A stretch of 20,450 nucleotides of DNA from Rhodospirillales bacterium. Its GTDB lineage: Bacteria > Pseudomonadota > Alphaproteobacteria > CACIAM-22H2. Below are positions 1 to 6,259 of this stretch, piece by piece; position 1 is the stretch's first letter; each line of letters opens with the position of its first letter. Under the pieces are notes generated by a model that saw only the letters and a list, made by a program, of their open reading frames with translations, was not told the origin of the DNA and ran no database searches. The stretch is taken from assembly GCA_016195145.1 (NCBI GenBank), contig JACQAF010000027.1:1-20450 (forward strand), in the 5' to 3' direction. Position numbers and translations under genes: made by a program.

Positions 1-383
1 GGCGATTCAGAAGGCTCGCTCGCGACCGTTTCGCCTTCCTCGCCTTCGACGATCACTTCTTCTTCCGAAACGTCCGCCGTCGGCTCGTAAGGCACGCCGG
101 CGACATCGCGATCCGACGCGAGGAGCTCCATCATGTCTTCTTCCGGTTCGTCGGATTCGACATGCTTCTGCAGGCCGGTGATCACCGCCTGGCGCAGATT
201 GTCGAGATCGAGCGAGCTTTCGGCGATCTCGCGCAGCGCGATCACCGGGTTTTTGTCGTTGTCCTTTTCCAGGGTCAACGGCGCACCGGCGGATATCTCG
301 CGCGCCCGCTGCGACGCCAACATGACGAGATCGAAACGGTTGGGAACCTTGACGACGCAATCTTCGACGGTTACGCGGGCCAT
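1..383 (-). CDS. rpoZ: RNA polymerase omega subunit (C-terminus cut by window edge)
   Basis: Omega is the small RNA polymerase subunit that helps assemble the beta-prime subunit and, in proteobacteria, contributes to the ppGpp site. The frame opens at the ATG whose complement lies at 381-383 and stays open for 127 codons to the window edge. The N-terminus [20 protein letters not shown] and the later stretches LASQRAREI and [11 protein letters not shown] are classic omega sequence. After about residue 85 the chain becomes very acidic ([12 protein letters not shown]), as in long alphaproteobacterial omegas. It lies downstream of folK on the same strand, 81 bases away, a common alphaproteobacterial pairing; relA/spoT often follows but would be outside the window. 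A promoter-like sequence precedes it at 419-447, and a GGAG lies 11 bases before the start. The stop codon is not visible. Confidence 0.95.
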   Translation of the reverse strand, partial: MARVTVEDCVVKVPNRFDLVMLASQRAREISAGAPLTLEKDNDKNPVIALREIAESSLDLDNLRQAVITGLQKHVESDEPEEDMMELLASDRDVAGVPYEPTADVSEEEVIVEGEEGETVASEPSES

Positions 384-418
384 TATTGTCTAAGCTCCGG
401 AAATGTTCACAGTCGAAC

Positions 419-447
419 AATATAGAAAGGAAAAGCCGCTAACGCAA
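419..447 (-). promoter_or_regulatory. Probable sigma-70-type promoter of rpoZ
   Basis: On the minus strand TTGCGT (447 to 442) is followed by exactly 17 bases and then TATATT (424 to 419), a one-mismatch -10 box. Transcription would begin near 412, giving a leader of about 29 bases before the rpoZ start at 383. The boxes sit in the 81-base gap after folK, so rpoZ could be transcribed on its own as well as by read-through. This is a by-eye call; the -35 matches the consensus only in its TTG. Confidence 0.5.
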
Positions 448-464
448 GGAAATTTCGTGTCTTT

Positions 465-974
465 TCAGTCCTCTGATCGGGCTGCCCCGCGCCGGCGGAG
501 GCCTTCGCTTGCCGGCAGGGCGGCAATCAGCTCTTCTACCCCCTTACCGCTCTCCGGATGTCGCCATTCGGGCGCAAGATCGGCCAACGGCGCCAAGACG
601 AAAGCCCGTTCGGCCAATCGCGGATGAGGCAAGATCGGCGTGTCGGGACCGCCGCGAATGAGCCCGTTATAGTCGAGCAGATCGAGATCGATCGTGCGTG
701 GGGCATTGATCACGCCGCGCACCCGACCGAGATCGCGTTCGACACTATGTAAAAGGTGTAATAGAGCCGCGGCTGCAAGATCGGTTTCGAGTTGCGCTAC
801 GCCGTTGACAAACCACGGCTGATCCGATGGCGGCACGGGCGCCGATTCATACCAGGGCGAGCGGCGAAAAACGCGCACGCCAATTTTTGCCAACGCGGCT
901 AACGCAGCCTCGCACATTTGTTGCGGCGATCCGGCAGGCCCAGGAAGATTCGCGCCGAGAGCGATAAGTATCAT
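465..974 (-). CDS. folK: 2-amino-4-hydroxy-6-hydroxymethyldihydropteridine pyrophosphokinase
   Basis: HPPK transfers pyrophosphate from ATP to 6-hydroxymethyl-7,8-dihydropterin, the step before dihydropteroate synthase in folate synthesis; it is cytosolic. The 169-residue product opens with MILIALGANL and carries the SPWYESAPV region, the family signature APRTIDLDLLDY (metal-binding DLD) and LPHPRLAERAFVLAPL near the C-terminus, all in the usual order. Length fits the family. The start at 974 is the natural one because the family begins directly at the GANL strand, although no clear Shine-Dalgarno sequence precedes it. It is divergent from the NYN gene across a 95-base gap and lies upstream of rpoZ. 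Confidence 0.95.
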   Translation of the reverse strand: MILIALGANLPGPAGSPQQMCEAALAALAKIGVRVFRRSPWYESAPVPPSDQPWFVNGVAQLETDLAAAALLHLLHSVERDLGRVRGVINAPRTIDLDLLDYNGLIRGGPDTPILPHPRLAERAFVLAPLADLAPEWRHPESGKGVEELIAALPASEGLRRRGAARSED

Positions 975-1069
975 TTTGGCGGCATTCGATTAATGCTTGT
1001 ACCTTCTAGGATGCATGGTTAATTAGACGCTTATTGATTCGCATTAAGCACACCACGGAGGATATTCCG

Positions 1070-1663
1070 ATGACTTTTTATCCGCAGGAACGTTTGGCGT
1101 TGTTCTTGGATGGACCCAATCTTTACAACTCCGCTCGCGCCCTCGGTTTTGACATCGATTACCGCCGCCTGCTCGGCCTGTTTCAGAGCCGCGGTCGCCT
1201 GATTCGCGCCTTTTATTACACCGCGCTGATCGAAGACCAGGAATACTCGCCGATCCGCCCGTTGGTCGACTGGCTCGACTATAACGGTTTCACCATGGTG
1301 ACCAAACCAACCAAGGAATTCACCGATTCATCGGGCCGGCGGCGCCTCAAAGGCAACATGGATATCGAGATCGCCATCGACGTGCTCGATATGGCGGCCC
1401 ATCTCGACCATGTCGTTCTGTTTTCCGGCGACGGCGATTTCCGCCGCCTAGTCGAGGCCGTGCAGCGGCGCGGCGTGCGGGTCAGCATCGTCTCGACCAT
1501 CCGCACCCAGCCGCCGATGGTCGCCGACGAGCTGCGCCGGCAGGCCGACACCTTTATCGATTTGCAGGATCTGATGCCGCACATCCAGCGCAATGTCGAA
1601 CGGCGCGACATGGCGACGCCTGCCGAACCCGACGAGTTTTACGAATCGAATACGCCGGCTTGA
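1070..1663 (+). CDS. NYN domain protein (LabA/DUF88 family, PIN-like nuclease fold)
   Basis: This 197-residue protein has the NYN (PIN-like) fold, found in putative metal-dependent RNases. Visible signature pieces are LALFLDGPNLYN (acidic D14), KGNMDIEIAIDVLDMA (D98, D104) and LFSGDGDFRRLVE (D121, D123), which together would form the acidic metal site; the segment RRGVRVSIVS follows as expected. I chose the ATG at 1070 because GGAGGAT lies 8-9 bases upstream; an in-frame TTG at 1034 would add twelve residues but has no ribosome site. Its stop TGA overlaps the TTG start of the uracil-DNA glycosylase, so the two are probably co-translated. Substrate is unknown; RNA turnover is a family-based inference. 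Confidence 0.88.
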   Translation: MTFYPQERLALFLDGPNLYNSARALGFDIDYRRLLGLFQSRGRLIRAFYYTALIEDQEYSPIRPLVDWLDYNGFTMVTKPTKEFTDSSGRRRLKGNMDIEIAIDVLDMAAHLDHVVLFSGDGDFRRLVEAVQRRGVRVSIVSTIRTQPPMVADELRRQADTFIDLQDLMPHIQRNVERRDMATPAEPDEFYESNTPA

Positions 1664-2349
1664 GCGCCGTCCGCGCGCCAGCGGCCAAGGCAGTCACGGC
1701 GGACGGTCCCGCTCGGGACTGCCCGCATTGCTTGCGGCTGGTCGAATTCCGCCACGCGAACCGTCGCGAGTTTCCCGGCTGGCATAATGCGCCAGTCCCC
1801 AGCTTCGGCGACATCGCGGCGCCTCTGTTGATCATCGGCCTCGCCCCCGGCCTCAAGGGCGCCAATCGCAGCGGTCGTCCGTTCACCGGCGACTATGCCG
1901 GCGATCTTCTGTACGCCACGCTGTTGAAGCTCGGCCTCGCCGAGGGCCGTTATGTCGCCGGGCGCGACAACGACGTATGGCCGGGCGACGAACTGCGTCT
2001 CGTCGGTGCGCGCATAACCAACGCCGTGCGCTGCGTGCCGCCGGCCAACAAACCCCTGCCGGCCGAAATTACCGGGTGCCGGCCGTTTCTTGCCGCCGAA
2101 CTGGCGGCAATGAAAAATCTCCGTTGCGTGCTGGCGCTGGGGCGGGTAGCGCACGATGCCGCGCTCGCCGCCATCGGTGTGAAGCGCGCCGCCCATCCTT
2201 TTGGTCATGGCACGGCGCATAAACTGCCTGGCGGCCTTATGCTTGCCGACAGCTATCACTGCTCGCGTTACAACACCAATACTGGCGTGCTCACGCCCGC
2301 GATGTTCGAACGCGCGGTGGCGGCCGCGAAACGGCTCAGCGCGACGTAA
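1660..2349 (+). CDS. Uracil-DNA glycosylase, family 5 (UDGb-like)
   Basis: Family 4/5 uracil-DNA glycosylases remove deaminated bases from DNA and carry a [4Fe-4S] cluster. Four candidate cluster cysteines are in place: C21 and C24 (DCPHC), C125 (NAVRCVPPANKP) and C140 (GCRPFL). Motif A reads GLAPGLKGANRSGRPFTGD (residues 60-78). It lacks the catalytic acid of families 1-4 after GLAP, which is the hallmark of family 5 (UDGb), whose members also act on other deaminated bases. Motif B is around H200 (HCSRYNTNTG). The product has 229 residues, a normal length. The start is the TTG at 1660 overlapping the NYN stop; it is the only sensible start upstream of the first cysteine pair, though unusual. 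The 3' end overlaps the convergent methyltransferase gene by 14 bases. Confidence 0.9.
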   Translation: MSAVRAPAAKAVTADGPARDCPHCLRLVEFRHANRREFPGWHNAPVPSFGDIAAPLLIIGLAPGLKGANRSGRPFTGDYAGDLLYATLLKLGLAEGRYVAGRDNDVWPGDELRLVGARITNAVRCVPPANKPLPAEITGCRPFLAAELAAMKNLRCVLALGRVAHDAALAAIGVKRAAHPFGHGTAHKLPGGLMLADSYHCSRYNTNTGVLTPAMFERAVAAAKRLSAT

Positions 2350-2980
2350 ACAGGCGCAGGTCAAGCACGCCCTCGCCGCCGCCGCGCTCGGGCGGCAGCG
2401 GGCGCAGCCAATCGAGCCTGGCCATCACCTCGTTGGTCATGCCGAACGACGCGATGCGGATCGGCCGCCGCTCGGCGATGCGGCATAGGCGTTTAATCAC
2501 CCGCGCCAGCGTTGTCCCGAGAAACGGATCGAAGACGAAGAAGCAATCGCCGCCGCCGAAATCGACGTCGTGCACATGCCCCGACACGATCTCGACGTTG
2601 GCCAACCCCAGCCGCCGGGCGATCCGCCGTCCTTCATGCGCCCGCTCGCCAAGCAATTCGACACCGCGAAAACGGGCCCGCCGGTTGAGCAGGGCGCCGC
2701 AGATCAGCACCTGCCCATAGCCGCAACCGAGGTCCCAGAACACATCGCCGCGATCGAGCCGCAAACGTCGAAATAGCGACGCGATTACCGGATACGGCGC
2801 CGATTCGTGATCGATCTGCTCGGCGCGATGAACGACGATTTTCGTCTGATGGTCGATGCGCGGCTCGATCAGCGATGTCGCGACGCCGAACAGACGATCG
2901 GAATCCATACAGCGCGCCGAGTTGCGCATTCGCGCGTGTCGAAGAAGCGCGCGGCGTGCACGATATCCTCGTGCGTTCAT
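2336..2980 (-). CDS. Class I SAM-dependent methyltransferase, substrate unknown
   Basis: The 214-residue product has a class I (Rossmann) methyltransferase core: motif I VFWDLGCGYGQVLI at about residues 80-93, an acidic motif II in FRGVELLGERA, then VEIVSGHVHDVDF and FFVFDPFLG. The WDLGCGYG version with a following ELLGERA resembles DOT1-like or protein methyltransferases, but I cannot assign a substrate. The N-terminal 50 residues are arginine-rich. I chose the ATG at 2980 because AAGGAGA sits five bases upstream; an in-frame TTG at 2998 would start ahead of that ribosome site. The gene is divergent from the radical SAM cassette, sharing an 84-base intergenic region, and its 3' end overlaps the uracil-DNA glycosylase gene. 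Partnership with the cassette is possible but not shown. Confidence 0.8.
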   Translation of the reverse strand: MNARGYRARRALLRHARMRNSARCMDSDRLFGVATSLIEPRIDHQTKIVVHRAEQIDHESAPYPVIASLFRRLRLDRGDVFWDLGCGYGQVLICGALLNRRARFRGVELLGERAHEGRRIARRLGLANVEIVSGHVHDVDFGGGDCFFVFDPFLGTTLARVIKRLCRIAERRPIRIASFGMTNEVMARLDWLRPLPPERGGGEGVLDLRLFTSR

Positions 2981-3064
2981 TGCTGTCTCCTTTGACAACT
3001 AAAAATAGCAGCGTTAGGGTGTTGACGTTGCGATCATCTGATAAATTCGGGAGGGAGTAGCCTC

Positions 3065-3274
3065 ATGGTCATCGTGATGTATGGAACGGCGATTCGCAAC
3101 GCCATCGCCAGCGGCAATCTCACCCGCATGAAAGCGACGCTCAAGCGCGCCCGCGATCTCATGCGCAAGCAAGGCAATCTCGGCGCTGCAATCACCATGC
3201 TTCAGCGCGAGATTGCGAAAACCACGAAAGCGAAAAAGACAAGAAAAACGCGGCGCACTACGAAGCGTAGATGA
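3065..3274 (+). CDS. Small DUF1843/GDL-motif-like peptide, probable substrate of the adjacent radical SAM enzyme
   Basis: A 69-residue basic protein without cysteine. Residues 6-23, YGTAIRNAIASGNLTRMK, match the pattern I remember for DUF1843 peptides (YGxAIRxAIASGDLxxMK), here with GNL for GDL. Residues 24-51 look helical (LKRARDLMRKQGNLGAAITMLQREIA). Residues 52-69 are almost only Lys, Arg and Thr (six Thr, six Lys, five Arg in residues 52-69). The start at 3065 follows GGGAGGGAG with suitable spacing; a second in-frame ATG at 3077 would begin directly at MYGTAI. The stop overlaps the maturase start (ATGA). Context suggests a RiPP-like precursor with an N-terminal recognition domain and a C-terminal core. 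A nucleic-acid-binding role for the basic tail is the alternative. Confidence 0.82.
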   Translation: MVIVMYGTAIRNAIASGNLTRMKATLKRARDLMRKQGNLGAAITMLQREIAKTTKAKKTRKTRRTTKRR

Positions 3275-4521
3275 GCCACGTCGTCCGACGCGGCGATGCC
3301 GCCGGCGCTCCTGCCCGCAAAGCGCGGAAGGCGTCGGCGGCTAAACCGGCGGTAGACCAGCCGACGCGATTTCGACGACAGGAGGACTACGCCGAGTGTC
3401 GGCCGGTTCATGTCGTCTGGGAAGTTACGCTTGCCTGCAATCTCAAATGCGCGCATTGCGGCTCCCGTGCCGGCCGACCGCGCCCGAACGAGCTCAGCAC
3501 CGACGAGTGTATCGATATCGTGCGTCAACTCGCCCGCCTCGGCACGCGCGAAGTCACCCTGATCGGCGGCGAAGCGTATCTGCGCAAGGACTGGACGACG
3601 ATTATCCGGGCCGTCCGCGACCACGGGATGGATTGCGGCCTGCAGACCGGCGGGCGCAACCTGACCGATGCGCGCGTCGCCGAAGCGGCCGCCGCCGGGC
3701 TGCAGAACGCCGGCGTGTCGATCGACGGCCTTGCGCCGCTTCATGACCGCCTGCGCGGCGTGCCCGGCTCGTTCGAGATGGCGATCGATGCGTTGCGCCG
3801 GCTCAAGGCGCACGGCATTGTCGCCAGCGTCAACACGCAGATCACCGCCGCCGTCATGCCCGAACTGCCGGCATTGATGGAGCGGAACTGGCAGGTTCAG
3901 CTTACCGTCGCGATGGGCAACGCCGCCGACAATCCGGAACTGCTGCTCCAACCCTACCAGCTTGCCGAGTTGATGCCGCTACTGGCCCGTCTCTATAGCG
4001 AGGGCATGGAGCGCGGTCTTGTCATGCAGCCCGGCAACAATATCGGCTATTTCGGCCCCTATGAATCGCTGTGGCGCGGCTGGGGCGACGACAGCAAGCA
4101 CTGGACCGGTTGCGGCGCCGGCCATACGGTACTCGGGCTCGAAGCCGACGGAACGATCAAGGGCTGCCCCTCGCTGCCGACTTCCGATTATACCGGCGGC
4201 AATATCCGCGATGTCAGCATCGAGGAGGTGTGGAACAACAGCGACCGGCTGTCGTTCAACCGGGCGCTCAGCACCGACAATCTCTGGGGATTCTGCCGCA
4301 CCTGCTATTATGCGAAAATCTGCCGCGCCGGCTGCACCTGGACGACGCATGTGCTGTTCGGCCGGCCGGGCAACAATCCCTATTGCCATTACCGCGTGCT
4401 CGAACTGGAAAAACAGGGATTGCGCGAACGCATCGTCAAGGTCGCCGACGCGCCGCATCGCCCTTTCGATTACGGCCGCTTCGATCTGGTGAGCGAACCC
4501 ATCCCCGACAAGCAGTCATGA
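3271..4521 (+). CDS. Radical SAM/SPASM peptide maturase (GDL-motif peptide-associated type)
   Basis: A 416-residue radical SAM enzyme. The cluster motif CNLKCAHC puts the SAM-binding [4Fe-4S] on C56, C60 and C63; GGEAYL (99-104) is the SAM-amino-group motif. The C-terminal SPASM domain shows seven cysteines: C281, C299, C342, C345, C351, C355 and C372, the pattern that binds two auxiliary clusters. SPASM enzymes install crosslinks, epimerisations or other changes on ribosomal peptides. Residues 1-35 are a basic, alanine-rich extension. The start ATG overlaps the stop of the 69-residue peptide and its own stop overlaps the start of the zinc-ribbon gene, so the three are translationally coupled. 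From memory this fits the 'GDL motif peptide-associated' maturase family. Reaction and product are unknown. Confidence 0.9.
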   Translation: MSHVVRRGDAAGAPARKARKASAAKPAVDQPTRFRRQEDYAECRPVHVVWEVTLACNLKCAHCGSRAGRPRPNELSTDECIDIVRQLARLGTREVTLIGGEAYLRKDWTTIIRAVRDHGMDCGLQTGGRNLTDARVAEAAAAGLQNAGVSIDGLAPLHDRLRGVPGSFEMAIDALRRLKAHGIVASVNTQITAAVMPELPALMERNWQVQLTVAMGNAADNPELLLQPYQLAELMPLLARLYSEGMERGLVMQPGNNIGYFGPYESLWRGWGDDSKHWTGCGAGHTVLGLEADGTIKGCPSLPTSDYTGGNIRDVSIEEVWNNSDRLSFNRALSTDNLWGFCRTCYYAKICRAGCTWTTHVLFGRPGNNPYCHYRVLELEKQGLRERIVKVADAPHRPFDYGRFDLVSEPIPDKQS

Positions 4522-4739
4522 CCGGCCAGGTTTCCGCGCCGCGCGGCCGCGTTCCGCCGACGCTTATTCTCTGTCGCGGATGCCGGCAATATATCTGGCC
4601 GAAGACGCGCGCGTGCCCGCATTGTGGCGGCAAGGTTGCCACGCTCGCCCGCACCCATCGGCGCGACGAGGCACGCCAGAACCGCCTGATCGCGCGCATC
4701 GAGCGTCTATTGAGCGATATCGAGCGCGCAGGCGGCTAG
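4518..4739 (+). CDS. Small zinc-ribbon protein, third gene of the radical SAM cassette
   Basis: A 73-residue protein with a CxxC...CxxC ribbon at C19, C22, C33 and C36 ([21 protein letters not shown]) followed by a charged helix ([26 protein letters not shown]). The frame is open far upstream inside the maturase gene, but the ATG at 4518 overlaps the maturase stop as ATGA, the same coupling as the previous pair, so this is the start. The stop shares CTAG with the convergent smpB stop. I do not recognise the family. Zn or Fe binding is inferred from the four cysteines. Co-translation suggests that it helps the maturase or its product, for instance as adaptor or recognition protein. Confidence 0.72.
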   Translation: MTGQVSAPRGRVPPTLILCRGCRQYIWPKTRACPHCGGKVATLARTHRRDEARQNRLIARIERLLSDIERAGG

Positions 4740-5206
4740 CCCCGCGCCCGCAGCAGCCGCGATTTCTCGCGCGACCAGTCGCGGGCGCGTTCGGTTTCGC
4801 GCTTGTCGTATTTCTTCTTGCCCTTGCCGAGGGCGAGTTCGACCTTCGCCCGGCCGCGCTCGTTGAAATAGATCGACAGCGGAATCAGCGCCATGCCTTG
4901 GCGCTGCACGGCGCCGAGCAAGCGATCGAGTTCGCGCTTATGGACAAGCAGCTTGCGTGGCCGGCGCGGCTCGTGATTGAAACGGTTACCGCCCCGGTAC
5001 TCGGGAATATGCAGATTGAACAGCCATAACTCGCCGCCCATATCGCCGGCATGCGCGTCGGTGATGTTGGCCCCGCCGTCGCGCAACGCCTTCACCTCGG
5101 TGCCGACGAGCGCGATGCCGGCCTCGAGTTTTTCGTTGATGAAATAGTCGTGGCGCGCCTTGCGGTTTTGCGCCGCAATCTTGATCGCCAGCGGTCGCTT
5201 GGCCAT
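4736..5206 (-). CDS. smpB: SsrA (tmRNA)-binding protein SmpB
   Basis: SmpB binds tmRNA and brings it to stalled ribosomes for trans-translation. The 156-residue product has the typical N-terminus ([20 protein letters not shown]), [60 protein letters not shown] and the basic C-terminal tail [22 protein letters not shown], whose helix enters the decoding site. The start at 5206 gives the standard N-terminus; in-frame starts further upstream run into dapA. It follows dapA by only two bases, so the two form an operon. The stop overlaps that of the convergent zinc-ribbon gene. Confidence 0.97.
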   Translation of the reverse strand: MAKRPLAIKIAAQNRKARHDYFINEKLEAGIALVGTEVKALRDGGANITDAHAGDMGGELWLFNLHIPEYRGGNRFNHEPRRPRKLLVHKRELDRLLGAVQRQGMALIPLSIYFNERGRAKVELALGKGKKKYDKRETERARDWSREKSRLLRARG

Positions 5207-5208
5207 TC

Positions 5209-6084
5209 CTAGTTGAGCAGTCCCGCCGACGCCATGGTTTCCCGTACGCGCTGTTTGGTCGCCTCGGAAATCTCGACCAGCGGCAGGCGCGTGTCGGGCT
5301 GGCACTTGCCGAGCAGACTTGCGGCGTATTTGACCGGGCCGGGGCTCGCTTCGATGAACAGCGCCTCGTGCAGCGGCGCCAGGCGGTCATGGATCGTCCG
5401 CGCCTTGCCGAAGTCGCTGGCGAGGCAGGCATTCTGGAATTCCGAAAGCTGGCGCGGGGCGATATTGGCGGTGACCGAAATGCAGCCATGGCCGCCATGC
5501 GCCATGTGGCCGAGCGCCAAACCGTCGTCGCCCGACATCTGGACGAATTTGGCGCCGATCGCGTTGCGATGCTTGGTAAAGCGCGTGACGTCGCCGGTCG
5601 CTTCCTTGACGCCGACGATATTGGGCAGCTTGGCGATGCGTGCCATCGTCTCGACCGAAATGTCGATCACGCAACGCGGCGGGATGTTGTAGACGAGGAT
5701 CGGTAGGTCAACCGCTTCGGCGATCGCCTTGTAATGCGCATAGAGCCCGGCCTGGGTCGGCTTGTTGTAATAAGGCGTCACCACCAGCGCGCCGTCGGCC
5801 CCCGCCTTTTTGGCATGGCGGGTCAGCTCGACCGCCTCGGCGGTCGAATTCGAGCCGGTGCCGGCGACAACCGGCACTTTCTTGCCGGCCGCTTCGACGC
5901 AGAGCTCGACCACGCGCTTATGCTCGTCGTGGCTCAGGGTGGGCGATTCGCCGGTCGTCCCGCACGGCACGAGGCCATGCGTCCCCTCGGCGATCTGCCA
6001 TTCAACCAACCCCTGAAACGCCTTCTCGTCGACCTTGCCGTTGCGGAAGGGCGTAATCAGCGCGACAAACGATCCCTTAAACAT
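5209..6084 (-). CDS. dapA: 4-hydroxy-tetrahydrodipicolinate synthase
   Basis: DapA condenses pyruvate with aspartate semialdehyde, the first committed step to diaminopimelate and lysine. The 291-residue product keeps the active site of the family: T43-T44 (GTTGES), Y106 (TPYYNKP), Y132 (LVYNIPPR), R137 and the Schiff-base lysine K160 (VGVKEATGD), each one below E. coli numbering. The start at 6084 ([13 protein letters not shown]) is the family N-terminus and has GGAG 10-13 bases upstream; the frame also extends upstream without stop, but that part has no family resemblance. smpB follows after two bases. A strong hairpin lies in the leader at 6100-6137. Diaminopimelate also feeds peptidoglycan, which is in keeping with the divergent transglycosylase gene. 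Confidence 0.97.
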   Translation of the reverse strand: MFKGSFVALITPFRNGKVDEKAFQGLVEWQIAEGTHGLVPCGTTGESPTLSHDEHKRVVELCVEAAGKKVPVVAGTGSNSTAEAVELTRHAKKAGADGALVVTPYYNKPTQAGLYAHYKAIAEAVDLPILVYNIPPRCVIDISVETMARIAKLPNIVGVKEATGDVTRFTKHRNAIGAKFVQMSGDDGLALGHMAHGGHGCISVTANIAPRQLSEFQNACLASDFGKARTIHDRLAPLHEALFIEASPGPVKYAASLLGKCQPDTRLPLVEISEATKQRVRETMASAGLLN

Positions 6085-6099
6085 TGATTTAACTCCGTT

Positions 6100-6137
6100 C
6101 GGGCTACAGAGGGACTCGATCACCCTCGGGTAGCCCG
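6100..6137 (-). promoter_or_regulatory. Strong stem-loop in the dapA leader
   Basis: CGGGCTAC (6100-6107) pairs with GTAGCCCG (6130-6137), and inside it GAGGG (6109-6113) pairs with CCCTC (6123-6127), closing a nine-base loop. On the minus strand the hairpin ends 15 bases before the dapA ATG and directly precedes its ribosome site. A weak -10-like TATGTT (6155 to 6150) would place the transcript start a few bases before the stem, so this would be a 5'-end hairpin of the dapA-smpB mRNA. On the plus strand only three Ts follow and no gene ends there, so a terminator is less likely. Confidence 0.55.
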
Positions 6138-6259
6138 TTTCTGCAATGCAACATAGCCTTGACGATCCTCCTTCTGCAACTCTCTCCGGTCGGCGGCCCC
6201 CGACGCCCGGCAGAAGTCGTACTGGCTTCCCCGCATCGCTCTTGCGTACAATCGGCGGC

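Noticed and set aside
982..996. GCATT/AATGC dyad between folK and the NYN gene
   Set aside because: Five-base arms with a five-base centre are common by chance, and nothing else supports a function.
3030..3050. TTGACG followed by TAAATT upstream of the 69-residue peptide gene as a promoter
   Set aside because: The spacing between the boxes is only 14 bases, too short for a sigma-70 promoter; no better pair was found, so no promoter is claimed.
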